From Porphyra umbilicalis (taxonomy: Eukaryota; Rhodophyta; Bangiophyceae; Bangiales; Bangiaceae): a DNA stretch of 64,000 nt. The translations under genes and the position numbers were made by a program. This document shows, piece after piece, positions 10,867 to 22,779 of this stretch. The notes under the pieces are model-generated. The model saw only the letters and a program-made list of their open reading frames with translations, made no database searches and had not been told where the DNA came from. The stretch is taken from contig KV918881.1 of the NCBI GenBank assembly GCA_002049455.2, forward strand, positions 1 through 64,000, given 5' to 3'. How positions within the stretch are numbered: position 1 is the first letter of the stretch; each line of letters opens with the position of its first letter.

Positions 10867-12053
10867 ATGGCTCCCCAGCAGCCCCGCCGTGTGCCCCTCT
10901 CCGTGCTCATCCCCACCGTAGTCGGGGCTGTGGTGGCTCCTGTGGTGTGGTTCAACTGGTCCAGCCCGTGGACGTCGGAGCTGGTGGCGAGGATGCCGGC
11001 CGCCGTCAGCGGTAGCAGTGACACGGCTGCACTCCGTTCAGGGGGCGACGCGGTCGACAGCTCCCACTTTCACTGGCCGAGTGCCGGCGACTTGGCTGGG
11101 CTGTGGATCTCTAGCGATGAGGCATCGCGGATGCTGTGGGCGATGAAGCCCGGCATGATTTACCTTGAGTAGGTTGGCGGCTCAGTGTGGGGGGATAGGA
11201 ATGCTGTGCTGTGGGCGCGTGTGACAAGCGTGGACGTTTGGTATTGATACTGGTCTTTGTCAGTTGTGGTCGCTGACTGACAGACGACGCTTGCCTTGCT
11301 ACCTATGCGCTTGTTGGTGGTTGACGTGTTGTTGTCTGTCGGCGGCGCGCCTTGTCGCTCGTCCTTGGGTTGTTTCCTGCCCCTCGGTGCCGCACAGGTA
11401 TGGGTCTGGCGGGTCGACGATGGCGTTTGCGCCAATGGCCCGCCGCGCCTATTCCGTCGAGCACAACGAGCCGTGGTGCAAAAAGATGCAACAGAAGCTG
11501 GCGGCCAAGGGCCTCACGAACCGCATCTCCTACAAGTGCGAGTCCGTGCCAGCGGGCACTGGGGGCTGGGGGATTGCTAATGCGTTCGAGGAAGGCGACT
11601 ACAAAGTACGCCTGGGCACCTTCTCTGCATGCTGGCGGAGTTGGCGGGAGAAAGGATGGGAGCAAGCGGAGTGGCTGAATAGTTTACAGGGGAAGTCCGG
11701 GACGCGCTCTAACGCTCATGTTTTCCTCTGCTTTGCATTCTTGCACACAGGTCTTCAAGCGGTACGTCGACACCGTGACGCGGCTCGGCGAGGCAACCTT
11801 TGACGTCGTCCTCATCGATGGCCGCGCTCGCGTCGCGTGCGCTCTGAAGGTGCTGCCGTACCTCTCCTCAACCTCCACCATCATCCTTCATGATGCGCGT
11901 CGCGCGCACTACGCGGCCATCCTCGACTACTACGACGAAATTGGGCAGGTGGTTGGCCAGCGCGGCGCCCGCCTCTTCCGCCGCAAGGCGTCAGTGGTTC
12001 CGTTGCTACCCCTGTCCGATGAGGTCATCCAGGGGGTGTACGAGCGCAAGTAG
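10867..12053 (+). CDS. membrane-anchored class I methyltransferase-like protein, three exons
   Basis: Exons 10867-11168, 11398-11605 and 11751-12053 join through GT-AG introns of 229 nt (phase 2) and 145 nt (phase 0) into 270 aa. Splicing is supported because the first junction rebuilds YLEYGSGGSTMAFA, the glycine-rich SAM-binding loop of this fold, from two frames. Later motifs fit the same fold: SVEHNEPWCKKM (acidic residue after strand 2), FDVVLIDGRARVACA (strand 4) and IILHD (strand 5). The N-terminus has Arg residues then one hydrophobic span (about residues 10-32), suggesting a type II anchor with the enzyme domain in the secretory lumen. Related plant and algal proteins are mostly uncharacterised; substrate unknown. 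The introns rest on sequence reading alone, but phase and motif agreement is strong. Confidence 0.82.
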
Positions 12054-12665
12054 GGCGGCGGCGCTCCCTCAGGTGGGCGTTCGACGGGCGGCGGCGGCGG
12101 GGGGTTCGCCCCGCCGCGTCGCAGGCCGGCGCGGCCGGAGCCGACAGCTACCGACGTGCAGCATAGGGCGTCGGCAACATGGCGTAGCGCCGCAGCCGAG
12201 TAGCAAGGTCGCCCTGCCTGCCCCTCAGTGCATCGACGTTAATGCATCTGCGCTGCTCGTCTAAGCGTGTTGCTCTCCTTTGGGGGCTCCATCCGGGTCT
12301 TCCCCCTCTCGAGTGACCGACGTGTCCGCCCTGCTCTCTCGGGATAGTCTTGTTGCTCAGCATTGCAGAGGGCGGCGGCCGGCGGCGCTGGAACGCGTGC
12401 GGCGGTCGCGCCCGCCTCGCTCTTTTGACTTCTATGAGGCAGAGTAGCTTTGCGGGACGGTGGTCCCGTGGCCCCGTAAGTCGTCCTAAATGTCGTCGTC
12501 AGTGGCTGCAACTTGCGAGAGCAAGGCCAGGCCGTCCGCAGCTGGGCCAGCACCACAAGCGAAACCAGCTTGCATGCCCAGGGCGGGACGGCGGCAGGCG
12601 TAAACACAGCAGACGTGAGGAGCGAAGGGGGCGGAGTGGGGAGACGCGTTCCTCGTCGCATTGTA
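12054..12665. other. intergenic, no supported gene
   Basis: The 3' flank of the methyltransferase-like gene up to the TA-flanked MITE. Open frames on both strands are short and unrecognised. Confidence 0.4.
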
Positions 12666-12766
12666 CAGCCGTTCTCTCAAAAACCTCGCACGCCAACTAT
12701 TGCACCACTCTGACAAATCGGCCTCTGCGACCCCGTGAAGGCCGATTTGTCAGAGTGGTGCAACAG

Positions 12767-14223
12767 TTCCCTGGCCTTTAGAGCATTGCCAACAACTCAG
12801 GCTATCGCTATCGGCTATTCCATTCTAGAACCAAGTCCGCGTCCTTAGACAGCCACATGTACGTCAGCGGTTGGCTGCTGTGCTGTCATGAGCCTAAGTA
12901 CCTGCAGGTTTCCTTACACCAGGCCTTGTCTGGGCCCGATCAAGGCGATATTTTCTGCCAGGACTTGATTCACTGCAGCGGCAGATGACAACTGTGGTGA
13001 GCAGCCGTATCAACCATAACGAAGGCGCAGAGAACGCTCGTCGGCAGACGGACAAAGAAACAGGTCAAAATGTGCAGCGCTTGATGACGACCTCGTCTAG
13101 AAGGACGTCACTGTAGGACCATTGCCATGCACGACAGCTCTTGCGGACGTTCCCACCACCTCTGCCCAGAAGAAACTGGCAGTCAATCTTGCAGACGTGG
13201 CGCACACGTTGCAGCCACGTGCTACTATTTGCTGTGAAACGGGTCGTTGATCCATCACATGTGCCAATCAGAGGCCCCCGTGAGATAGCCTCGGCTATCC
13301 TAAAAGCTATTCCGACTCAAAATAGAAAAGCGATAGCCGCACAGCTTTTCTTGGTCAGCGGAAGCCAGAATCAAGTAGGTAGTTTGATTTCCATGGCCCG
13401 AACAAAAAAAGGGCTTCTTCGTCTAAAAAGTGGTGTTACGTCGGACTTCAGGTGCTTAATGGGACACGTTGTGCAACGTGGCTTGAATATGGGGATAGCA
13501 TCTCATTGTTAGCAATGCTCTTAGAACAGGGTGCTCTCAAAGTGTAGTGATGCACACATATACTTAGATCAAGGGACTTGCTCTCCGTTTCAGAGGTGGC
13601 AGTCTGCATTCGTGTCCTCAGGGATCTGAGGGCGTGTCAGTGTTGGAAGGGTCGCGATGACGCTAAAAGCGAATGGAGTTACATGGCTGAGAAGGACTGT
13701 CCTGCCATAGGGGTCACTGGGCCCGGACGGCGCCTGCCCCCGTGCCCCCTCTACCGACCCGAGTTGCGCGCGGTGACCGCGCGCAGCGACTTGTGGGGCT
13801 TGACGCGCCCACCATGACCCGTGGGTGCTCGTGTCTGCGCGCCGTCTTCTATTGCGGCGGCGCGTCGGCGGTTGTTGACGCCATCTAGCGGCGCGGTTAC
13901 AGGCGCCTCGTCGCGCGGCGATCAGTCCCACCCGCCCGCCCGTGCGCCGCGTCGGCCGCCCTGCCCGCCGTGCGCAGGTGCGCTGCGCGGCGGAGTGACG
14001 GCCTCGCCCGTGGGCGCCGCGCGACGCCGGCGGGCCGCCACCGCTGCGGTGGCGGAGGCGGCACCCCTTTCCCCGCCCGACGCCCCCCCCACCACGGCAA
14101 CGTGGCTGTACGTGCCCCCGTGCGCGCTCGCGGCCATAGAGCCGGCCGGCGTGCCCGGTGTCAATGCGTCGCCGAGCGCGCCACGGCCCTGAAGGCCAGG
14201 GTATTGTACGCACGTGCCTGGAA
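12767..14223 (-). mobile_element. Helitron-like element, copy L (714 bp plus insert)
   Basis: Read on the minus strand it starts TTCCAGGCACGTGCG, has CCCTGGCCTT 22 nt inside, and ends in the hairpin with AAGGCCAGGG and AA at 12767. Without the 740-bp MITE and its duplicated TTA the length is 714 bp, exactly that of copy R (14594-15307), which is in the opposite orientation. The empty site can be rebuilt from the surrounding palindromic MITE: the insertion sits at a TT (AA) step with no clear target duplication. No coding sequence is recognised. Confidence 0.75.
12781..13520. mobile_element. PIF/Harbinger-like MITE
   Basis: Terminal inverted repeats GAGCATTGCCAAC (12781) and GTTAGCAATGCTC (ending 13520) are flanked by TTA at 12778-12780 and 13521-13523, the three-base target typical of PIF/Harbinger. 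Subterminal GGCTATCG/CGATAGCC motifs recur in both orientations. At 740 bp, AT-richer than its surroundings and without a transposase, it is non-autonomous. It has landed in the loop of the 3' hairpin of Helitron-like copy L, where TTA (TAA) is the loop sequence. Confidence 0.85.
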
Positions 14224-14593
14224 TTGGCGTGCGAGGTTTTTGAGAGAACGGCTGTACTCTGCCCTGGTGCGCCTGCAGTGCAGGAAAAGCGGCAGGAAAC
14301 GGGTTTCTATTGGAACCCAACCCTCTAGTTCGGCCACATGTGAGGGATTGGGCGCTCGCTTTGATCCCTCCAGCGTGAGGCGTGCACGCAGACCCATGTC
14401 GGCGCCGACGAGTGTAAGCAACCAACAGCGACGAATGCGGACGGGATGACGAGAAATTGAGGGGGTGGGGATTTCACAGCCACCTACGATCCCCGTGGCT
14501 CCTCCGCACTCGCCGTGCGGCTGCCTATCTCGGCGCTCGACCGAGCGCCGCGGCGCGGCCCTCATACACACAGCAGTTCAAATTCTGGGCAAA

Positions 14594-15307
14594 TTCCAGG
14601 CACGTGCGTGCAATACCCTGGCCTTCAGGGCCGTGGCGTGCTCGGCGACGCATCGATACCGGACAGGCCGGCCGGCTTCACAGCCTCGAGCGCGCACGGG
14701 GGCACGTACAGTCATGATGCCGTAGCGGGGGGCGCGTGAGGCGGGGAGAGGGGTGCCGCCGCCGCCACCGCAGCGGCGGCGGCCCGCCGGCGTCGCGCGA
14801 CACCCACGGGAGGGGCCGTCACTCCGCCGCGCAGCGCACCTGCGCACGGCGGACGCGGCGGTCGGCACGGCGCACGGGCGGGCTGGTGGGACCGACCGCG
14901 CTCGACGGGGCGCCTCTAACCACGCCGCTCGATGGCGTCAGAATACGCCGACGAGCCGCCGCAACAAATGCCGGCGCACAGGCACGATCGCCCGCGGGTC
15001 ATCGTGTGCGCATCGAACCCCGGATGTCGCTGCGCGCGGTTTCTGGGAACAACTCGGGGCGATTGGGGGGGTCAGGGGGGTAGGGGCCGTCCGGGCCCTG
15101 TGACCCCGGTTGCAGGACAGTCCTTCTCAGCCATGTAACTCCATTCGCTTTTAGCGTCATCGCGATCTTTCCCACACTGACACGCCCTCAGATCCCTGAG
15201 GACACGAATGCAGACTGCTTCCTCTGAAACGGAGAGCAAGTCCCTGGATCTAAACATATGTGTGCATCACTACACTTTGAGAGCACCCTGTCCTAAAGGC
15301 CAGGGAA
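14594..15307 (+). mobile_element. Helitron-like element, copy R (714 bp)
   Basis: It starts TTCCAGGCACGTGCGTGC, has CCCTGGCCTT 22 nt inside and ends with the hairpin CCCTGTCCTAAAGGCCAGGG (15286-15305) plus AA. It is the same subfamily and length as copy L, inverted, with about 370 bp between them, so the two form a large foldback. The interior is GC-rich and open on both strands; no protein is recognised. Confidence 0.75.
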
Positions 15308-15551
15308 AAAGAGCCAATACAAGATATTTCTGGGAGCAGAGGCCAAAACAGCTTGTATGGCCTCTGGGTCAGATCTTGTCCGGCCTTGTTTCAGATTAAG
15401 CAGGTGCCAATGACAAACGATCTCTGGTGGACAGGCTCTTGTCAGTTTGTTGGATCGGCAATCCGAGGAAGGCTCTGCTGACATATCTCTGTCACGCCCG
15501 CCACGTAACTGGCGTCAAGCCGCTGGTCTGTCGGGCTCCCTCGCGGGCGCC

Positions 15552-15643
15552 GGCGGTTGGCGTAGCTGGGGGGTGGAGTGAGCAGATCTGCTGAGCAGAG
15601 TAGATCTGCAGAGCCCACTCCACCCCCCCGCTACGCCAACCGC
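15552..15643. repeat. 92-bp inverted repeat (hairpin)
   Basis: Outer arms GCGGTTGGCGTAGC and GCTACGCCAACCGC are perfect complements. The inner arms (GGGGGGTGGAGT / ACTCCACCCCCC and GCAGATCT / AGATCTGC) continue the pairing with small bulges around a short loop. It is either a tiny foldback MITE or a structured RNA/DNA element; no TA or other target duplication is obvious. Confidence 0.8.
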
Positions 15644-16319
15644 CCATCGACCAACCGCCACCACCCCCCCACGTGCTCCGGAGGCTCTCTCCCGCACCCC
15701 CCCAGTCTTCGCTGACTGGGTTTCTCCCCCGTTTTGGGATCCCACCGGGTCGGCGCGACCATCATGGTATGATACACACTCTCATCTGCCTGGCTCGCAG
15801 CTTTCCACCCATCCGTGGTCGCTGCGTGACCACCCCAACCGCTTCGTACCCCTATTTGTGTCCCCCTCGCCCCCTGTCCCCCACCCGCCCACCATCTTTC
15901 CCGCATGAGTCGCCCAACAGCTTGCCGACGATCCCCCTCTTAGCCCGCCACCTATTTTGCATCACCGGTCGCTGCCCCCCCCTTGGTCGCTGCCCCCCCC
16001 CCTTCCCCCGGTATTCGTCGTCGGCTGCGTACGTCATCCTGCTTACGCCTTCTTTGCACCTGTATGTAGTGAGCCTCTGCACTGTCGCTGTGTCATGAGA
16101 GTGTAAATGGTGTGTGTGGGTGGGAGTGTTGACTGCATGAGCCGGGTGGACATAATGCGCTACGGTGCCTGGTCGCTGAGCGGCCAGCCCCCTGATCACG
16201 CGTCTGATTGCTGCTATGTGTCATACTCACTCCTTTTCGTCGTGCTCTGGCTGGCGTTGGTGGTTTCTTGCCTTGCGGCAAACGGCGTGCGGTTGCTGCA
16301 GTGGCAGTGGGGGGAATGT

Positions 16320-16510
16320 CGGGTTTGGCGGGGGTAGCGGGGCTGAAGGGGTTGAAGGGGGTGCAGGGGTGGTGGCGTTGCCGGGGGTGTGGTATTGGCG
16401 GGGTCGGCGGGGGTGCGGGGGTGCGGGGGTGGAGGGGTAGGCGGGAGTTCAGGAGTGACGGGGTTGGCGGGGATGCGGGAGTGGCGGGGTTGGCGAGGAT
16501 GCGGGCGGGA
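16320..16510 (+). repeat. degenerate G-rich minisatellite
   Basis: Repeated units of about 15 bp with the core GGGGTTGGCGGG or GCGGGGGTG run through the segment. The strong strand asymmetry (almost all G on the plus strand) could favour G-quadruplexes. Confidence 0.7.
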
Positions 16511-16602
16511 AGCGTTCATAGGCAGCACAGGTTCCAGAAAGTGTACGGACAGGCCGGTCCGTCTTCCCACGATGAGTGAACGGCAGCCGAAACCTCAGCC
16601 TA

Positions 16603-16722
16603 CAGCCGTTCCCTCAAAACTCCCACACTCCAACTGTCCCTCAACTGTTCCAAACCGGCCTCTATGCCGATTTGGAACAGTTTCGCAACAGATGGAGTGC
16701 GGGATTTTTGAGAGAACGGCTG
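16603..16722. mobile_element. Tc1/mariner-type palindromic MITE, intact
   Basis: 120 bp with ends CAGCCGTTCCCTCAAAA and TTTTTGAGAGAACGGCTG, flanked by TA (16601-16602 and 16723-16724). The arms pair almost throughout, around a short loop at about 16660-16668 (GGCCTCTATGCC). Same family as the MITE at 12666-14254. Confidence 0.85.
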
Positions 16723-17279
16723 TATGAAAGAGATACCACCGCCACTGCCGCCGCCGACGCTACCGTCACCACGGCCGCCGCGGAAGTCACATAGTTGCCC
16801 CATTCCCCTGCGCTGCCCTCGCGGCGCACGGCGCTGCTCTCTGGGCGTGCCCCTTCACCGCTGACGACCTACCTGCGCCGGCCGATGCGCGCACAAATGT
16901 GGGTGGCAGCGTCTGTTCCCACCACGCCTGCCTCGGTTGTTAGCATGCGCGCCGCCCCGCGGTCGTCGGGCGGCGGTCTGAGGACGCAGTCCCCTCCGTG
17001 GAGCGGCACAACAAACAGACGACTACTGTGTCAAGATGTCCACTCGCGTGGAGTGCGAAACGGCCAAGGCCTTCTTCCGCAACGAGCATCACGCTCTGTA
17101 TCGCCGGACGCCTTACGGCAACCAATTGGTCATACAAAAATCATTACGCGAACGCGTCTTGACGCTCGAGCACCACGCCACAGTAGCAGCCCATCCTGGC
17201 ATGAACCGAATGTACTGCACCATACGAAAGGCATAATACTGGCCTTCAATAGTAACGGACATCCACACCACCATCACCA

Positions 17280-17698
17280 TGTTTAAACGCAGTGATGATA
17301 GGGGTTGGGGGACCACGGTGAAGTGGTTGAGTGGCTTGAGCTTGTGTGTGTGTGTGCGAACGTGCTTTTCTTGGTTGTCCTAAGGTTCGCCCGCCTCTCC
17401 CAACCGAGAACACCACTCAAATAGGCCCCACCAGCCCAAGTGCTTCCCCCTCTCGCGCCCACACCGACGCCCACGCCCCCGCACCAAATCGAGTCACTCA
17501 CCAAATCAAAAGCCACTAGAACAAAGCGAAGATCAAATCCAAAACATGCCAAAATTAACGCCCCAAGATGACCCAACACGAATGTGTGCAACTTGACCAC
17601 GTCTTGCACATGTACCATCTGCGGTACCATAAGGGTCACCGACCATCATCCATCCGCAAACCGCCAGTGGAGTCGGCGACAAGCAACACAGTCCAACA
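17280..17698 (-). repeat. copia 3' LTR
   Basis: TG...CA-bounded LTR of 419 bp, the 3' LTR in element orientation. It carries a (TG)n tract near 17344. It differs from the other LTR (22780-23196) by about eight substitutions and one small indel, most of them near its right end. Confidence 0.93.
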
Positions 17699-18113
17699 CT
17701 CCTCCTTGCTTGTTGCCGCGGTGGTTATTGTTTTCAGCAAAGCCCCATGGCCTCGACATGCTTTTCGTGCTTGGTCTTGCCGAGCTTCTTCGTCGTCGGG
17801 TCCGCCATCATGTTGTCCGTTGCACAATGCTCCAGTGTCACCTTGTCCGTCGTGATGGCCTCGCACACGACGTGGTAGCGAATGTCGATGTGCTTGGTGC
17901 GCTTGTGCTCTACGGTGTTCTTGGAGAAGTCAATGCACCTGCTGTTGTCGACCTTGATGTTGATCGGCCCGCCCGAGATCGCTGACTGTAGCCCTTGGGA
18001 TGCCACGCCTTGAACGAGCTTGTTGAGCCAAACAGTTTTCTTGCTGGCCTCACATAGATCCATGTACTCGGCCTCCATCGTCGACAGCGCCACCGTCTTC
18101 TGCAACTTAGAAC

Positions 18114-19060
18114 CAGGGGCTTTTGAATCAGGCATTTTTTATAGAATCAGAATATACTCCACTTCCGCTGACATGTACTCAGATTGGGGTTTTTGATGCA
18201 GTCGTGTATCCGGATTCGAATCTGACAGCGCCGGTCGGAGTAAGGATCAGTAATATATGCGGATTTTTCTCGCTCCGATTTTGATTATACTCTGGGTACG
18301 CAGAATGAATCTATTCCGTCCGAGGAAGTTTGTGCACAAATAAGGATGGGCGCACATGCAAATGAGAGGTTGTCCGACGACGTTGCCGACAAAGTCTGTG
18401 GCGCCAGCCAACGTATGGCTCTAGGTGGTCTCAGCTTCCTAGGAAGTCAGAGTGGTTCAGTTTTCCTGCCCAACCCCAGCTTGTCTACCAAAGGGGGCAA
18501 TCTCGTCGTCGGACACCGGAAGGTTTCTGGTCCTACGGGCAGTGCTCCCCCGGTCACGATGCGTGCTTTTCGGACTGCAACAGTGGGGGACGCCAGAGAG
18601 TGTTGAGACAGCTAAGAGGCGCAATTTGCATGTGTCGGGAAGCAGGGGGGCATGGCTGCCCCTCACATGAAGAAAATAGGAACATGCTCCTGATACCCAT
18701 ACACCCTCACGTCGTACGGCTCGGGCGTGTCAGACACGCGGCCATCGGGGTTGCGACGTTTCGGCCATTATCTCTGACCTGGTGGCCAACAGCGGCATCT
18801 TCTCCGCCTGCGCCGTCGCAAGGGCTGCCCCAGAATACTTGCATAGAGCACAGCCAATACTGCGATTCGGATAAGCTCAGGCAAAAGAACTCCACTCTGA
18901 CTACATTATATCCTGCCTTCGGAGAATTAATAAGGCACATTTTAATCGTGGGTGCATGGACAGAGTACATTATGAGTACGCAGCTACGGCATGGAAGAGG
19001 GATAAATCCGAGTATACTGTGCGGATATATCTGGCTCAACTTTATCCACCTCAGGCCATG
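18114..19060. mobile_element. hAT-like non-autonomous element inside the copia RNase H
   Basis: The 8-bp duplication CTTAGAAC (18106-18113 and 19061-19068) brackets a 947-bp insert. The left end CAGGGGCTTTTGAATC is a typical hAT-type CAGGG terminus; the right end (CATGGCCTGAGG on the minus strand) has drifted. The ends are AT-rich with repeated TATCCG/CGGATA motifs, in contrast to the GC-rich host, while the centre (about 18340-18840) is GC-richer. No transposase. Confidence 0.85.
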
Positions 19061-22000
19061 CTTAGAACCCCAGCTGACGGCTGCTCCGCCAAAGATGAAG
19101 GTGAAGCCCGTCGTAGAACGTCGCGTCTCGTGGTCACCCGCCCAGTCGGCATCACTAAAGCCTCGTAGAACACAGGAAGAGTTCTTGTCGAAGACAAGCC
19201 CCTTGTCCATCGAACCCTTGACATACCGTAGAACGTGCTTGATCGCCGCCCAATGCTCCTTGCCGTAGCACGAGACAAACCGACTCAGCTTCCCGATGGC
19301 AAAGGCGAGGTCAGGACGCGTCCTGACCATCAGGTACCTAAGACTGCCGACGGCTTCGCGGTAGGGCAGCGTGTCGTCGCTCTTGTCGGCCTTGACCAGC
19401 TGCAGGCCCACCTCCAGCGGCGTTCCGATCGGGTTGCACTCCGCCATCCCGAACTTCTCCAGCACTTGCGCCGCGTACTTGCCCTGCAACAGCTTGAGGG
19501 TGCCCAACGCCTTGTCACGCATAATCTCTAGCCCGAGGATGACCTTCGCCTCGCCCAGGTCCTTCATCTCAAAACGCTTGTGCAGAGCGTCCTTAATCTT
19601 GTAGATCGCCGCCAGGCTTGATGCCACCAAAAGAAGATCGTCGACGTACACCAGGCCGATGATGATTTCGCCATCATCCATAAGGAGGTAGAGGCATGCA
19701 TCCGGGTCGATGTTGTCGAACCCCTGGGTCTTGAGGAAGTCGTCGAGCTCGGCGTATCACATCTTGGGGGCTTGCTTCAGCCCATACAGCGCTTGGAGGA
19801 GACGACACACCTTTTTGGGATTCGTCGGATCGACATAGCCGTCTGGCTGCTCCATGTAGACCTCGTCGTCGAGGTCGCCGTTGAGGAATGCAGTCTTGAC
19901 GTCCATCTGATGTAGCTGCCACCCGTTTGCCGCCGTCATCGCCAGGATGCATCGGATGGTAGTGAACTTGGGCACCGGCGCAAACGTCTCGTTGAAGTCG
20001 AGCCCCCTGATCTGCCGGTTCCCCATGAAGCACAGGCGCGCCTTGTGCCGTGTCGTGTTGTTTCCGTTCTTGTCAACCTCATTCTTGACCTTGTACACCC
20101 ACGTGCCCTTCAGCACGCGTCGACTGGCTGGGCGATCCGTCAAGCGCCAAGTCTTGTTCTTGGGGATGGCCTGCATCTCCTCGTCCATGGCAATCGGCCA
20201 CACATCCGATTCTTGTCCTTGAACGGCCTGCACGTACGTCATGGGCGCCTCGTGAGCAACCAGGCTCACCGGGTGCCAGTACTTGACAGGTGGTCCCCGC
20301 GCTCTGCCGCTCCGGCGCAGCGTGTCTTGAGAGCCGCAGCAGCCTTGATTGTCGTCCGCCGACTTGTCAGATCCATCGTCTTGCTTGTCATTCTTGTCGT
20401 CATTGTCAGCATCTACGTCTTCGCCGTCACTTGCAGAACGCAAACACGTCTCGACTTCGACAACTTCGTCTCCGGGAAGCTCCTCCGCAACTTCTGCGAC
20501 CACGCTTACGTTTGTCTCAGCGAACACGACTCTTCGTGCTTTGACGCCCATGCCGTCGTCGAGGATGACCTTGTACGCCTTGTTGCCGTCGGGATAGCCT
20601 AAGAAGACGCCCTTCGCCGCCTTGTCGCCAAACTTGCCGTCGATATGACTCTTGTGCAGCACCGCCCGGCATGTCGACCCAAACACCCGCATGTGGCTTA
20701 CGTTGGGCTTACTCCAGGTCCACAGCTCAAAAGACGTCTTGCCGACGGGAAGCGCCCGGCTGGTGACGCGGTTCTTGATGTAGACTGCCGTCTTGATGGC
20801 ATCCGTCCAAAGATCCTGATAAACGTCCTTGTGTCGCATCATGGTGCGAGCCATATCCATGAAAACTCGGTTGAGCGGCTCAGCAACCCCTTTATGCTGT
20901 GGCGTGTCGGGCACCGTGGTCTGGTGCGTCGTGCTGGTCTCATCGTGGAGAGCCTTGAATGCGTCCGACACATACTCGCCGCCATTGTCGGAGCGCAGGA
21001 TCTTCATCTTGGTTCCCGTGTGCAGCTGGGCCATAGTCAGCCACTTCTTGTACTCGGAGAGCAGATGGCTCTTCTTCTGCAGGAAGACCACATCTGTCCA
21101 GCGGGAGAAGTCGTCGGTAAAGGTGCCGAAGTAGAGCGCACCGCCACGCGATGGCTCCGACATTGGCCCGCCCAGGTCCGAGTGCACGAGCTGCAGGCGC
21201 TTGGTCACTTGACCTCCTCCTGCACTAGGCATAGGCGTCATTGCCGCCTTCCCATACACGCACGGCTCGCGGACGTCCTTGACCGCCACGGAAGAGCACT
21301 TGAGTGCATTGATGTCCTTGTTCTTGATCATCCGCTTAACGCCAGCCACATTGACGTGCCCAAGGCGCTCATGCCAGAGCTGAAGAGAGGCCACCGCAGC
21401 AATATCCGACAGTGGGGCCATGTCCAGGTGGTAGAGCCCGCTCTTCCGCGTGCCGCACGCAGCGACCTTGTCGCTAATCTTAATGATCGTCTTACCGCCC
21501 TTGAATGACACTTCCGCCCCACGCTCCTCCATCATGCCGACCGACATGAGGTTGAAGCCCATAATAGGAACATGGAGTACCTTCTCCAACTTGATCTTGC
21601 GCGTCCTGCCGCCAACTATGACGTTGAGCACGACGGTTCCGACGCCCGCCGTGGCTACGGACCCCTTGTCACCCATCGTGACGCTCCGTCCCGTGGTCGT
21701 CTCGTAGTCGTCGAAGCACGTGCGCATCCAGCACATGTGTGCAGACGCCGCAGAATCGGCAAGCCACGACTTGGAGATGTCATCGCTGTTAGCCGCATTG
21801 CCCACCAGACAGATGGCGTCGTCGCCGTCGCTACCATCGTCAGCCGCAATCGCGGCCACCTTGTCCTGTCTCTGCTTCTTGGACTTGAGCTCTGGGCAAT
21901 CGTGAGAGATGGGCCCAAACTTATGGCAGTAGTAGCACTTGATCTTGGAGAGGTCACCACGGCGGCCTTGACCGCGATAGTTGGCGCCGACGAGTGCCAT

Positions 22001-22779
22001 GTCGCCGATGCGCTTGGTCGCCGGTGACTTGTCCGCCTGCCGCCGCTCCTCCTGAAGCAAGCGGCTCTTAAGAAAGTCGAGGCTCAGCTCGTCCTCGCCC
22101 TTGGCGTCGAGAGCAACCAGCAGGTTCTCGTACTTGGACGTCAGCCCGTTGAGGACGCTCATGGCAACGTCCATCGTCGTCACCTCGCCGCCCATGGCCT
22201 TGAGGTTCTCGCCGAGGTTGCGCACGCGGTTGATGTAGCCCAGCATGCCCTCGCCGACGGTCATTCCGAGGGTGTAGAACTCGCGTCGCGCCTCCATCTT
22301 GTTCATCAAACTCTTGCGCTGGAAGACACCTTGCAGCGTCGACCACATTTTCGCCGTCGTCTTGCACCCCGACACGTGCTCGAGCTGCTCAGACCCAAGG
22401 GTGAGCCCGATGATGGCGCTCGCTTTCGTGTCTCGACGCTTCCACAAAGCCATCTCGCGGTCCACCGCGTCCGTTAGCTTGCCGTCTTCGTCAAGTATAT
22501 CGTCCAGGTCACGCAGCGCGAGGACCATCTTAATGCGCTGACGCCACTCGTGGAAGCTCGTCTCCGTCAACTTGTCGATCTTGATGCCGCCCATGCCGGC
22601 AGCGCCTCCGTTCATGATGTCTTCTTGTTGTAGCGCCCGACCTTGCCAGGCCGTGCGCCTTGACCGTCACGTCCTTGAACTACCTTGACCTCGTCTTCTT
22701 CGCACTTGCCGCGACCGCCGCGACACCAGCTGGCACACCTTGCTCTTGTCACAGCCCCGGCTCTGGGCCCATAACCTCT

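Larger units (their letters stand above)
12666..14254. mobile_element. Tc1/mariner-type palindromic MITE, split by nested elements
   Basis: The outermost layer of a three-level nest. Its ends are CAGCCGTTCTCTCAAAAA at 12666 and the reverse complement ending at 14254, with TA on both sides (12664-12665 and 14255-14256). Removing the insert at 12767-14223 leaves about 132 bp that fold back along nearly the full length. A sister copy stands intact at 16603-16722. The TA target and foldback shape point to a Tc1/mariner-type MITE; the mobilising transposase is unknown. Confidence 0.8.
15308..16602. other. intergenic with hairpin and minisatellite
   Basis: No supported gene. Open frames such as 15673-16098 (+) are Pro/Arg/Ser-rich and shadowed by the other strand. 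A long hairpin and a G-rich tandem repeat are listed separately. Confidence 0.4.

Noticed and set aside
13141-13512. A 123-codon frame inside the Harbinger-like MITE
   Set aside because: No transposase motif, and it lies wholly within a non-autonomous element.
15673-16098. Pro/Ser-rich plus-strand frame
   Set aside because: No domain; overlaps open frames on the other strand.
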